Position numbers and translations under genes: made by a program. A stretch of DNA of 64,000 nucleotides from Myripristis murdjan. Lineage: Eukaryota; Chordata; Actinopteri; Holocentriformes; Holocentridae. Shown one piece after another: positions 47,079 through 57,600 of this stretch; within the stretch, counting starts at the first letter, position 1; each line of letters starts with the position of its first letter. The stretch covers positions 14,015,368-14,079,367 of the forward strand of contig NC_043982.1 in assembly GCF_902150065.1 (NCBI RefSeq). The letters are read 5' to 3'. The notes under the pieces were generated by a model that saw only the letters and a program-made list of their open reading frames with translations, was not told where the DNA came from and made no database searches.

Positions 47079-47225
47079 GCTGCCATACTGTACCTCTGCC
47101 GGTGTTGGCAGCATTTAACAGATTCCAGCAGATGTTAATATACCCGAACCTCACGTCATCAGTGGATCCTGCCTTCTATCAAATAATGTGGTGATTTCAG
47201 CACCTTCCATTTTACCACTTTAAAT

Positions 47226-47400
47226 TTAGAATAGAATAGAATAGAATGCCTTTATTGTCACTATACACATGTACAATGAGATTAAGAGCAGCTCCTTTTA
47301 GTGCAAACATGTAATAATAAAGAACAAAAAAATAAAAAGATAAATTACAATATAGATAAGAATAAATAAGAATAAAAATAAGTTATATATACAGTAAGTA
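47226..47400 (+). repeat. Teleost interspersed repeat with (AGAAT)n head
   Basis: Four copies of AATAG/AGAAT are followed by GCCTTTATTGTCACTATACA and CATGTACAATGAGATTAAGA, a repeat commonly met in fish DNA. The far end fades into an AT-rich AAATAAG region. Confidence 0.6.
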
Positions 47401-49400
47401 GTAAATTTTTGTTACTTTTCTACACACCATATTACTACTGTGTTTTTCTCAATAACAAAGGGGGGAAATTATTATCAAACTACCACTAAACTCTTAAACA
47501 CTCAAGAGGTGTGGTTGTGAGGGAAAAGATGGGAATGAACTTTAAGCATTATATTAATGACTGTGGGGTTGTCATGAATCTCAAATATGAATGTAACGGC
47601 TGTTGTTGCATGTTTTATTATTATCTATTTGAGCTTGCTTGAACTCTGTGGGATGAACAAAGAGATGACCAGAGGGATTACCAAAACCCAAAAGGAAGCT
47701 CATTTTAGTAGCTGAAATTGTGTCCAAATGACTGATGAAGTTCAGGATCTCAGTTACTGTGTTGATTTTAAGTCAGGTGAAAATGGACTAAACTTTTACA
47801 ACCTGTAAAATGATCAAGACCTTCGAAAAATGTTTTCTGTTCATGTATCACCTCTTGAACAAACTGTAAATCCAAGGTCCTGATCATGTCCCCAAAACAT
47901 GGAAAAGGGAGGGATTTTCTGCAGATTATATACTCATGTTTAAGTGGCCACAAATCACTGTACCTTTCATAAAAGGAGAGTTGCACACAACAGCTGAAAT
48001 TTCCCTTTTTGCTGCTGTATACCACCACCACCCCTGGCATATAATTGGAACAATCTTTGACCCCGGATTTCAATCATTCTGACTTCCACACATCTAAATG
48101 GCAACTATTCCTGAAGGGCTCGGAGACTCCAGGTTTAACTAGAAGCATCAAAAGTGTGGCTCGGGCGTCTGAGTCACATCTTGTCACAAGGCCCAGAATT
48201 TGTTGCATTAGCTACTTCTACATGACTGTTCATCTCTTGTGGTGTAACTGCAAAATGCATGTTTCAAGATACTGGCTGTAAAGTCTCCAGCCACTTTGAG
48301 TTCCGTCAGATCTTATAAATATCCACTGAATTTGTTCTGTATTATTCAGGTGAGTTGTGGTGTGGAATTCAACCTCAGTTTTAATCCATAACACACACAT
48401 AGTTTAGTAATGACATTTAATTACAATTACATTCATTGTTTTATCCAGTCAAAGTACTGCAAGAAAACAAAACAAATAAATAGTTTGTGAGTGAAAAAGC
48501 TAAATTTTTGAAAAATGGCAATGTTTAAATACTAATTAATGTGAGAAACAATTGTTTAAATGAAAGTTTCAACAAAAACATTTTTTAATCTTTGTGTTTT
48601 TGCCATTTTACATATTGCATATCTGTAATGTATATTTCCAAGACATTAGCTTTATCTGAGTAACTGAGACTCTTTGAAAGTAGATTATGAAAGAAATTCT
48701 TGTGAGTAGATTTTTTGTGTGTACAATTTCTGTAAGTATTAAGTTTTTCTAAACATGAATGATTAATTTCAAAAGTTAAATTCAGAAAAACAAACCAGAT
48801 TTAAACTTTGGGAATTCAGAATCTGTTAACTCTTCAGATGTAGAAAATGTACCTACAGCACTAAACAAGCTCTACAATAGTTGCCCTATAAATTCAAAAT
48901 AGTTTTGCAGACAATAACAGATTAGACTTTAAAGTTTGGCTCCAATTAGTTTTATGTTGGACAGACACTTCTTCATATCCACTACTGGACTAAACTCAAA
49001 AAACATACAAAGAACAAATGTAAATCACATTTTAGGGTAAATTTTAAAATCAATCCCTCATCAATTTATTCTTGTAAACTTATAAGTTATTTATGGTAAT
49101 AATAAGAAAAACATATTTTATGCAATATTTGATGTAAATATATAAAATGCATTTATTTGACTAAATTTCCCCCCTTTCTCTCTTTAGCCATTGTGTGTGC
49201 AGAGAGAAAAATGTAAATATGAACAAATAAACGGATTTAGATATTGACATACAGATAGATAGTTATATATTCAACTAAAACAACTTAGTCTTACGTTTGT
49301 TAGGATGGTTTTAATTTATGGCAACTGGATTAGCAACAGGTAAATTAAAAATTACGTTAAATCTGTCTTGGCTTAGTGACCATTCACACCTAAAGAATAA
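47401..49400. other. Intergenic, AT-rich, no gene seen
   Basis: Base composition is strongly AT-rich to about 49300, with no recognisable exon. It changes sharply to CpG-richer DNA after about 49380. Confidence 0.5.
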
Positions 49401-51180
49401 AGTCACTCCCAACTCGGACGCCATTGTGTTGATGCAGCGCTTGAATCCCATCCGTTATTTTACTTTTTTTTTTTTTTTTTTTGCCATTTGTGCAAAACTT
49501 TAATGGCCTATAGGCTGTGCATGTGTGGAAACCGACAATCGCCGCTTTCCAGCTCTGTCGGCTCCTTTCGGGGGGGATGATGAAGGCAGCAGTGCCCCTC
49601 CATCTCCTCTGCCTCCTCTTCCTCGGGATAGGTGGAGGCTGTTTGGTTGGAGATGTGGGTCGGAAGTACCGTAGTTTATGTATGCTAATAGGGGAGTTGG
49701 GGGTTGTAGCTAGATATTTACGTTCAGTGGGAGCCGCCCTTCATTCACCCACATGGTTACCAACTGGTCGCCTTCGCGCCACTTTCCTAATCCTTCAGTC
49801 ATTTTTACTAAACCTAGCCGTGGTCTGATTTAACACACGGTCGGCTCGGCTTTTACTTTACATTTCCTTTTTATCCGCCGGTTAAAAAGTTTTCGGAATA
49901 GTTACGTATTATTTCTCTCTTTGTCGGTAAGAGTACATGGTAGCCCAAGCAAGTGAGCGAAGATGGTGGATTTCGCTGGTGAGTGTCTACTGAGCGCATG
50001 TTTATCGGCACTGAAGTCGATTTTTGATTATTGGTAATCTCTGCTCTGCCATTTGGATACCGCACGGCTGCGTTTTAGGGGTGTTTTTCCGTGTCTTAAT
50101 GCGCTGCTAGTAAAAAAATATCTAAACATTTACCCATAATTGATAGGTTGGCGATGAAAACAGTGTAACGTGAGGCGCATGGCAGCCCCCTCTGCTCCAC
50201 CATTGAGGGAATGAGGGAGATTTGAAAAGCTGTCCTGAGCTTTCTCTGCTGCGCTTTACTAACTAGTTGAAAAACATCTGCCCTCTCCGTAATCTCCCCC
50301 CGTTTCGTGTGAGGGCGATCGTCCGAATTTTGAAAAGTAAGTTTGTAAATCTGGTTAGTTTGCTGCTCAATCTCGAGTGCACTGGTGTGTGAGTTAAAGT
50401 GCCCCCCAGAACAAAGCAGCAGCACATGGGGCAGTTTTAGGCCGCGCGTTTTAGCTGGCTAGCCTAGCATCGCTAGCTACATAACTTGTGCTTGTTGTAC
50501 GAGGTAAAGCCGGACGCCTGCATCAGGAGTGCGCTCAGCCCCACACAACATTAAACGTCTCATCAAAGCCAGCCAGCCCAACAGGACAAACAACACGCTT
50601 GTGTATTTTCAAACAACCGTGTGGTCGTTTGTTGTGGCTAAGCTAATGGTGGATAGCTAGTCCGTGTCGTCAAACTCGATTTCAGTTTTGTTAGCAAAGC
50701 AGAAATTTAGCCTGCTACTTCACTGAAAATCACACTGGCTGCTCCTCTGTTACACCCAGCGTGGTTGGTGATAACTGTAGTGACTGCGACATTTCAAATG
50801 CAGATGGTTTGCCATGTTTTTGTCAGGCTAATACCAAGTTGTGTTTAGCTCGCAGCCTGCTACCTGCCCAGCCAGCGCAGCGCACTGCTGCTGTGGAGCT
50901 GCTAGCCTCCGTCCGCACACGGACGACAGCCCTGCTTTCTAGGAAGTCCCAGATGGCAGACCGCAGCATTTCTGTGAAAGAAACACTGTGCAACTGTAAC
51001 TTTAATGTGTGATGCTACGTTTGAAATCAATTTGATTCTTTTTAAAGTCATTTACGCTAAGGTTGGCGCACTTCGAGGCGCCATGTTAAAAGACGGTGGG
51101 GGAGGGGTGAACAACACTCAGCCAATGCACTCTGGTGCGCATGCGCAGCCCTGTCGCAGGGAACGCGGGCCGCAGGCTGC
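49400..51180 (+). promoter_or_regulatory. CpG-richer promoter region of the miR-17~92 host transcript
   Basis: CpG words become frequent, unlike the DNA on either side. Notable sites are TTCGCGCC (E2F-like, 49773-49780), AAGATGG (YY1-like, about 49960) beside a possible donor CTG|GTGAGT, and TGCGCATGCGCA (NRF1 palindrome, 51136-51147). E2F control of miR-17~92 is established in mammals. The precise start of transcription cannot be read from sequence. The interval holds no recognised protein, though one short frame at 49577 resembles a signal peptide. Confidence 0.45.
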
Positions 51181-51569
51181 GCAACTCATTCATGTTTTCT
51201 CTTCCAGTGACCTCGTGGTACTTAATAATCACAACATATATATATATTTTTTTTAATCAAAACCAAAATCTAATCGTTGAGCTGCCGGTACTGATGATGT
51301 ACATCACCGATGGTGGCAATCTCAAACAGCCTGTTAAACATGTGTTTTAAAGAATACGCCATCAGTGTTGTTGGTAAAGTATGTAACTTGTTGCAGTTTT
51401 GGAAACCCATGTTGATGTATAATATGTAGTGTACTTTGTTTGATTGCAGGTTGCTGCTGAAATGAAGTGACCAGGACAAAATTACATCATGGATTGGAGT
51501 GGCTGTATTCTGTCCCATGGAAATATCATCTTTCCCTTGGATGTTTGACAGATGCAGCAGAGACGCTGT

Positions 51570-51650
51570 CTTTGTATTGTCAAAGTGCTTACAGTGCAGG
51601 TAGTACTATGCAATACCTACTGCAGTGGAGGCACTTATAGCAATACCCTG
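51570..51650 (+). ncRNA. mir17a: microRNA hairpin miR-17
   Basis: The 5p arm is 51581-51603 and is identical to vertebrate miR-17-5p (seed AAAGTGC). The 3p arm is 51619-51640 (ACTGCAGTGGAGGCACTTAT..). The stem closes with TATTG...CAATA outside the mature arms. miR-17 family RNAs repress cell-cycle inhibitors and pro-apoptotic genes. Confidence 0.98.
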
Positions 51651-51698
51651 ACAATGATTTGCAATTTCTTTGATGGTATATTTCATTTGAAGTACTGT

Positions 51699-51776
51699 CT
51701 TTGTGCTAAGGTGCATCTAGTGCAGATAGTGAAATAGACTAGCACCTACTGCCCTAAGTGCTCCTTCTGGCATAAG
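51699..51776 (+). ncRNA. mir18a: microRNA hairpin miR-18a
   Basis: 5p arm 51707-51729 (seed AAGGTGC, TAAGGTGCATCTAGTGCAG..) and 3p arm 51748-51770 (ACTGCCCTAAGTGCTCCTTC..). Second member of the polycistron, 67 bp after the miR-17 3p arm. Confidence 0.98.
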
Positions 51777-51839
51777 GGGCTGTGATATGCGCCACCTGAC
51801 ATTCTAATTTCTAATTTGGCTTATTGCTAAATATCTCGC

Positions 51840-51918
51840 AGTTCTCTGCTAGTTTTGCATAGTTGCACTACAAGAATAGATGAGTTGTGCAAATCTATGC
51901 AAAACTGATGGTGGCCTG
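51840..51918 (+). ncRNA. mir19a: microRNA hairpin miR-19a
   Basis: 5p arm 51851-51872 (AGTTTTGCATAGTTGCACTA..) and 3p arm 51886-51908 with seed GTGCAAA. miR-19 is the main PTEN-repressing member of the cluster in mammals. The loop is short (about 13 nt). Confidence 0.98.
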
Positions 51919-52061
51919 CTTGCTCTCCACCTGTTTAGATGACCGGTTTTTGGAGTGCTGGGTGTCACTGTGCCCACAACCCGATTCCATAAAATATGTC
52001 CGTTTACATGACATTGAAACCAGGATTGTTTGCCAGCTCTCGTCCAATGACCTCAGAGTTT

Positions 52062-52138
52062 CAGCAGTGCTAAAGTGCTTATAGTGCAGGTAGTGTTTTT
52101 CTCCAATCTACTGCAATGTAAGCACTTGAAGTACTTCT
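52062..52138 (+). ncRNA. mir20a: microRNA hairpin miR-20a
   Basis: 5p arm 52071-52093 (seed AAAGTGC, TAAAGTGCTTATAGTGCAGG..) and 3p arm 52110-52131 (ACTGCAATGTAAGCACTTGA..). The 3p arm differs from human by several bases while keeping pairing. Confidence 0.98.
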
Positions 52139-52204
52139 AACTAATTGCATCTTTCTCAAGCCCCAGCAGCCCTAATCACAAGAAGGTTGGCTGTTTATCA
52201 TTAT

Positions 52205-52283
52205 TCCTGGTCAGTTTTGCTGGTTTGCATTCAGCTTTAACTGAGGTTCGCTGTGCAAATCCATGCAAAACTGACTAGGTTGA
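52205..52283 (+). ncRNA. mir19b: microRNA hairpin miR-19b
   Basis: 5p arm 52214-52235 (AGTTTTGCTGGTTTGCATTC..) and 3p arm 52253-52275 (TGTGCAAATCCATGCAAAAC..). The mature 3p differs from miR-19a by one base (C for T), as in other vertebrates. Confidence 0.98.
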
Positions 52284-52445
52284 TGCCCTCCATGTTGACC
52301 AACAGCTCTGCACTTGAAAGACCTGCTTCTTTTGTATGTATTGAATATGCTAATGGTATGGTGTTTATTTTTGTGTGGTCACTTCTGCAATATCACAAGA
52401 ACAGAGTTGGATATGCATGGTGTTTTAGATATCTCGCTGTCCCTT

Positions 52446-52520
52446 CCTGTGCAGGTGGGGATAAGTAGCAATGCTGTGTACCTAGAGGTATTGCACTTGT
52501 CCCGGCCTGTATAGGACTGA
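52446..52520 (+). ncRNA. mir92a: microRNA hairpin miR-92a
   Basis: 3p arm 52489-52510 (TATTGCACTTGTCCCGGCCT..), identical to vertebrate miR-92a, with seed ATTGCAC. The 5p arm 52453-52475 (AGGTGGGGATAAGTAGCAAT..) differs from human. Last member of the polycistron. Confidence 0.98.
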
Positions 52521-54245
52521 GGAGATGGAGCTCCCTGCGATCCTGTTAGCGAATCATAATGTTTACACCCAGAACTAAATCTGTTGTAATGTAGATTTTG
52601 CCATTTCTTTTTCTTTCCGGCATTTTTAGCAAATAAATTGTCAAATGAAATGCCTGTATTTAATTGATGTAATGTAGTTTGAAGTCAAATTAAATTGGTG
52701 AACGGTGCCTTTTTCTCTGGGCATGATTTATTATAAAACCTGTGTGTAGCAGTTTAATTTTGCATAGTGTGATATAAAACATGGGTATAAATTATTTTCT
52801 GAAGTTAAAAAAAAAATACAAGAAAAGTACTGACTGCAGAAGACACCCCAAGTCTTATTTTGAACTAAATGTACCAAGAATTTTTGTCATTTAATCTTGG
52901 TTGTGGGTTCTGAGTGGTGTTTCCTTTGAGTGCAAATTCAGCGTGTATGGCAAAAGACTTTTTTTTAATAGAAAAAAAAAATTCAGTTTGATTTAAAGTG
53001 GAAGATGGAAGGTTTCACCAAAAATTTGCCGTAAAACACTGCATTTTGAATGGCAAGGTAGCTCCACCTTTGTTTTTAATGATGTGGTCTGAAATATAAA
53101 AGTAATGTCAGTTAAAATAATGTGTTAACATTAGATTGTTTATTTTAATGCAAATTGTATATTTAAGTCATTATACAAGTCCTTATTTTTTTACACCACT
53201 ATTGGAGTTTGTAGATTTTATGTCAACCCCAAATAGTTGCACTGATTATTAAAACCTGATTTTTTTTTTTTTTTTTTAAAGAGCTAAATGGGACGAAATT
53301 TAATGCCCTTTTTACAATCAGTGAGTTTTGCTATTCTGTCTACACTTTGGATTATACATTCTTATCTTTTTTTCAGTTTATCACTGAATAACTGGCTACC
53401 AAAAATGTAAAAACCATGTTAGAAAACTGAACCTGCATGCATTTAGAGTTATGGAAATGTTAATTTCATGTAAGGGTTGTTTATATCAGTGTTCGGTGTT
53501 AGGATTTAGGGGATTTGTTTTAAAGAGACTACCACAGTGATATCCAAAGCCTTGTTTGCCAAGGATATCGTGTAGAAACGTTTCAGATCGCAGAGCTCCA
53601 CTGTTCCCATCTGAAAACAGTGTTGTTTGTCTGTATGGAGGTGGAGAGAGAGTCAAACCTGTTTACAGAATAGTCAAAACATCTTCCTGTTTAGGTCTAA
53701 TAATTAAACAAAACCAATCTAATAAAGAAAACTGGGAGGCTCTTAATCCTTTAAAGGACCCCGAAGGTGCCTGAATTCCAGTTTCGGAGCCGGTGCTGTG
53801 CAGAAAGTCGTCGACCAGAAACCTTCTAGGACTGGTCAGTGATTTACATGAAACAAGACGTTTTGAGGATTTAATTTCAGTGGAAATATTCGATAAAAGC
53901 ATCACAGTCAGTGATCCTCTAGGCATACGGGGCCTGTTTTCCAGGACTTGCTGGTTCTGAAAACAGTATTGAAGCCGCACAGAGTTTCTGCACGTTGTTT
54001 CCGATATAACATCTTCTGAAATCAATTTAAACCCCGTGTGAAAATCGTGGTTTCTGGGTGCGTCTGAGTCCCGGCTGGAAATTATCACGGCTCAGCATAC
54101 CGAGATATATTCTGGTATGCTTAACTTGTTTTCATGTTTCGTTCAGTTGCGTAACCCATCACGTCTGTTATTCCAAGCGGCACCGAGCAGGACTCGACAA
54201 GCCTCCAGCTGAACTTGATAAGAGAATGCAGGCACCCCGATGTGT
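52521..54245. other. Interval between miR-92a and gpc5
   Basis: AT-rich with several T and A runs. A polyadenylation signal is at 52632. From about 53550 it becomes more balanced in composition, perhaps part of the gpc5 regulatory region. No exon recognised. Confidence 0.45.
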
Positions 54246-54260
54246 CCACTAGATGGCGCC
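54246..54260 (+). promoter_or_regulatory. CTCF-like motif upstream of gpc5
   Basis: CCACTAGATGGCGCC, a very good match to the CTCF core, 0.4 kb before the gpc5 start codon and 1.7 kb after miR-92a. A possible partner in the opposite direction is GCTGCTGCCCTCTGTC near 56018. Motifs only. Confidence 0.5.
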
Positions 54261-54643
54261 GTCAAGCCGCTGGCCACGAGGTGATGCGGCGGCGGCAGCG
54301 GTATGCAGGTAGGCTATGGTACCGCCTCAAGCTCTGAGTCCGGCCAACTTGGACAACATGCTGTCTTGAAAGAGACGACACACACCACACCAACTTTCTA
54401 TGGCTGTGGATTTTAAAAGACTGAGCGGATCGTTTTCCTGGAGGAGTCGGGCTCAGGAGCCACAGACACAGAGAGCCGCTGGTCACTGCTGAAGGCTGGA
54501 AACTGAAATGTGGATGGGACTCACCTGAGCAGACTATTCGAGCCTGCAGGCTACGTTTACAGGGAGCTTTGTGGTACAAATCCATACATATATATATATA
54601 AAAAAAGAGCCGAATATTTTCTGTAAGCCGAAAGTTTATTATA

Positions 54644-57600
54644 ATGGGTGTGCAGTGGACGAACTGGGTTTTCCTCCTGGCTTGCTTCACTGGATTAACT
54701 TGTGGAAGCCTAAATAGCTGCGACGAAGTGCGCAAAGTTTTCCAACTCAGGCAAATTGGACCGAGTAAATTGTTGCCTTCAAGTCCCAAACCAGGTATGT
54801 TGGATATTATGCAACTGCAAGACTGTACCTTACCGCTACAGCTCCTTGTATGTGTCACTTGATTGAGTCTGTGTCTGATTGATGGAGGTTTAACTTCAGG
54901 TATTAGCCCGGGGTGGTTCATAATCAATAATCCAAATGATTATCATGCCATTATTCTATAAGGTAACCTCATTTATTTTGCAATTTGCCTCTTTCTCCGA
55001 GCAGTGAAGTGTCAATCTGAAAGTGAGACAAATCTGTGAACTTATTTATGACGTTGCCAACCCAAATATTCACTTGTAGAGAGGTCTATCACACGTACGG
55101 CAGTGAAACAGTCATGACAGAAATACTATCTAAATTATCTTCCAGCTTTTTTTTCCCTGAGGCCGGAGACCACAAACTACCTACTGAATGCACACATTTT
55201 AAAACTTCATTTGTGTGTGTTTAGGTGTGTGCGCGTCTGAATACACGTGCGTCTATGCTTAAATCATACACAGTCCAAATAATACCGACAGAGGAATAAA
55301 TGGAAGTGCGTCTTTACGCATGACTCCTCGGTGAGAGCATTTATTTTCACTGTATGTAATCCAAACCCTTACTTAATGGTTGTAAATGTGATGATGGCAG
55401 TCTAAAAGCACAATTTTAGTCTTGTAGGGTAAAATCTAAACTTTATCCCAACCATATAATCAGTGCAGTTCATGTTAATATGTCTCAACAAGCTCTTATT
55501 TTCAGGGTGGTGATGGATGCAATGCACAGTATTTGTAGATGTATCATACCGGACAGGAGATAATTATCTGGAGTGATTGCTGTGTTCTCCCTTTGCATAG
55601 CTAACTATGTATGGAAATAGGAAATTGGCCCAAAGATAGGTTTGATTTCCGCTGCTGGTTACCTCATTATTTGTGCTCCATCAGACATAACAGCAGATGA
55701 AAGGCATCATTTACATTTGTTTACAGCACTGTTAGACTTCACGTTGTAAACCCTCAGACCCAAAGCAGAGTGAGATTACTTAGTGGTTTGTGACAGAAAA
55801 GAAAAACAACTCCTAAAGTAGAGGATAAGTGGCTGGAGGGGATAAACAGGAATTATTCTGTCTAAAGTTAAGTAAACCAGCTTCGGTGAACTTGCTGAAC
55901 ACCACCCATAACATAATACCTCTTCTACCAGATTTTTGGGAAGTACGAGCTCTGTTTTTGTTTTGTTTTGTTTTACTGCTGACCGGGATGCTGTCTAGAT
56001 ATGGCCAGACGATGGATGCTGCTGCCCTCTGTCACCCTTCTTTCTCTTGGAAAAATAAGTCATAAACTGTGTTGACTAACAACCACAAGCTACTCCCCTT
56101 AAACTTCATCACCCTCTTCCTCCACCACTGTGAGGAAACGGGTTCGACAGACGGAAAACCCTCAAATGCCTCCTAAACCTCAAAATAACCCGCCCAGAGC
56201 CATCGCCACTCCAACCCTTTAAATGAGCCTTTGAGGGTGGAATTTAAATCTCATTGCTGTTTTTTGTGATGTTATACTTGGAAAGGCACTTCGGTATCTC
56301 ATTCTCCGAGACCTTATGAGTCTTTTTTTTTTTTTTTTTTTTTTTGCTCTTTGCAAACTTGTCTGGTGAATGTCAAGCAGTCTTTGCCTCCTTCAGTCTT
56401 AATCAGTGATAAGCCTCGGGTCAGTGGCCACCAACCATATAAAAGCACTCTGCTGTTGAAAACTGCACCTCCATTGACCTTGCCGGTAACATCAAACAGC
56501 TGAGACATCTGTCAAGTCCAAATGAAGATTTGGTAGCCATGATTGGGAAAGATGTAAGCAATCCCCACTTAGACTGAGATTTTGGTGTTTTCAAATTCAT
56601 CAGATAAGGCGATGGTAGATGGCAAAACTGATAGTAGATCATTTAGCATCAGTTGAGATGTTATTTATAAATGAATGTTTGCTTGTGAGTAGTAATTTTG
56701 AGTAACTTCCAGATTCCTGAAACCCAACGGAGCCATTTCCATGTTTGACGCTGCCTGGCTGATAAGAAGTGCCAAACAGTACTCAGTTTAGGTCAAAACA
56801 CAGCCAGGCAGAAGTCTGTCACCTTTACCAAAAGCTGCTTCTGTGGTGTTGAAGTGGAAATAGTTCTGGGAAGCATTTAGGTTTTAAAAAAATCAAGACC
56901 TGGGGTGCTTTCATGTTTTCTTATCTGGAAGAGTTTGAATTCCTCCACGTGTGCCATCACTGGCTCTGCTCCCTCCTCACTGAGCCTCGCAGGGAGCTGA
57001 TAGTGTCTTTGGCAACACTCTGCCTCAGCATGTCTGAGAGGCTTTCTGCAGAGTTTTAGGTCTCTTTTAAGATGTTTTGATTGTCCCCTATGTGTGCAGA
57101 TTGCTTACATTTGTAGGTAGTGGAAAATCTGAGACATCACTCGGTGAGGCGATAACGTTTTGACTCAGATCTCCTCCTAAATCTCACTGTTTTTAGTTTT
57201 CTTGTACCACTAAAAGGAATCATGTTTTAACTTGCACAGTGCTCCAAAAACATGACTGTTGTATCCCCAAGCCACTTCACTCTATTCAGTGAACTTTTGG
57301 CTTCAGGTGTTCAGTCTGAATTCTTCCATTATGACTTTGACATAATTGACACGACTGCCATCAACTGCTGACGCCGTTTCATGCAGGCATGAAAATTTTC
57401 TCTATGTATTTTGTTACATTTTATACCTTTTAGAGATTTTACCTCATTCTTATTTGCTACAGTTTTGATTTTGTTTTTATCTCTTAGTTTTCTCTTCCCA
57501 CTCAGTGCCTTTCAGCCCTACTTCAAGGGCTGGCCATATTGGATCGATATGATATGAGACTAGGTATTGTGTGGGATTTTGGCTTTTATAATATCGTGAT

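Larger units (their letters stand above)
49960..52640 (+). ncRNA. mir17hg: miR-17~92 primary transcript (host gene), inferred extent
   Basis: The primary RNA must cover all six hairpins on the plus strand. Its 5' end is placed in the CpG-rich region and its 3' end near AATAAA at 52632, both by inference. A putative exon end at about 49976 (CGCTG|GTGAGT) may mark a spliced host RNA. In human the host gene MIR17HG lies directly before GPC5 in the same orientation, as here. Confidence 0.5.

Noticed and set aside
51552-52514. Four small open frames across the microRNA cluster
   Set aside because: They run through microRNA hairpins, which fully explain the conservation of the sequence.
54583-54608. 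TATATATATA box before the gpc5 ATG
   Set aside because: It is only about 40 bp before the start codon and looks like a simple (TA)n tract; a true TATA box here would leave almost no 5' leader.
54262-54927. 221-codon minus-strand frame opposite gpc5 exon 1
   Set aside because: It is antisense to a confident exon and its leader, with no recognisable domain.
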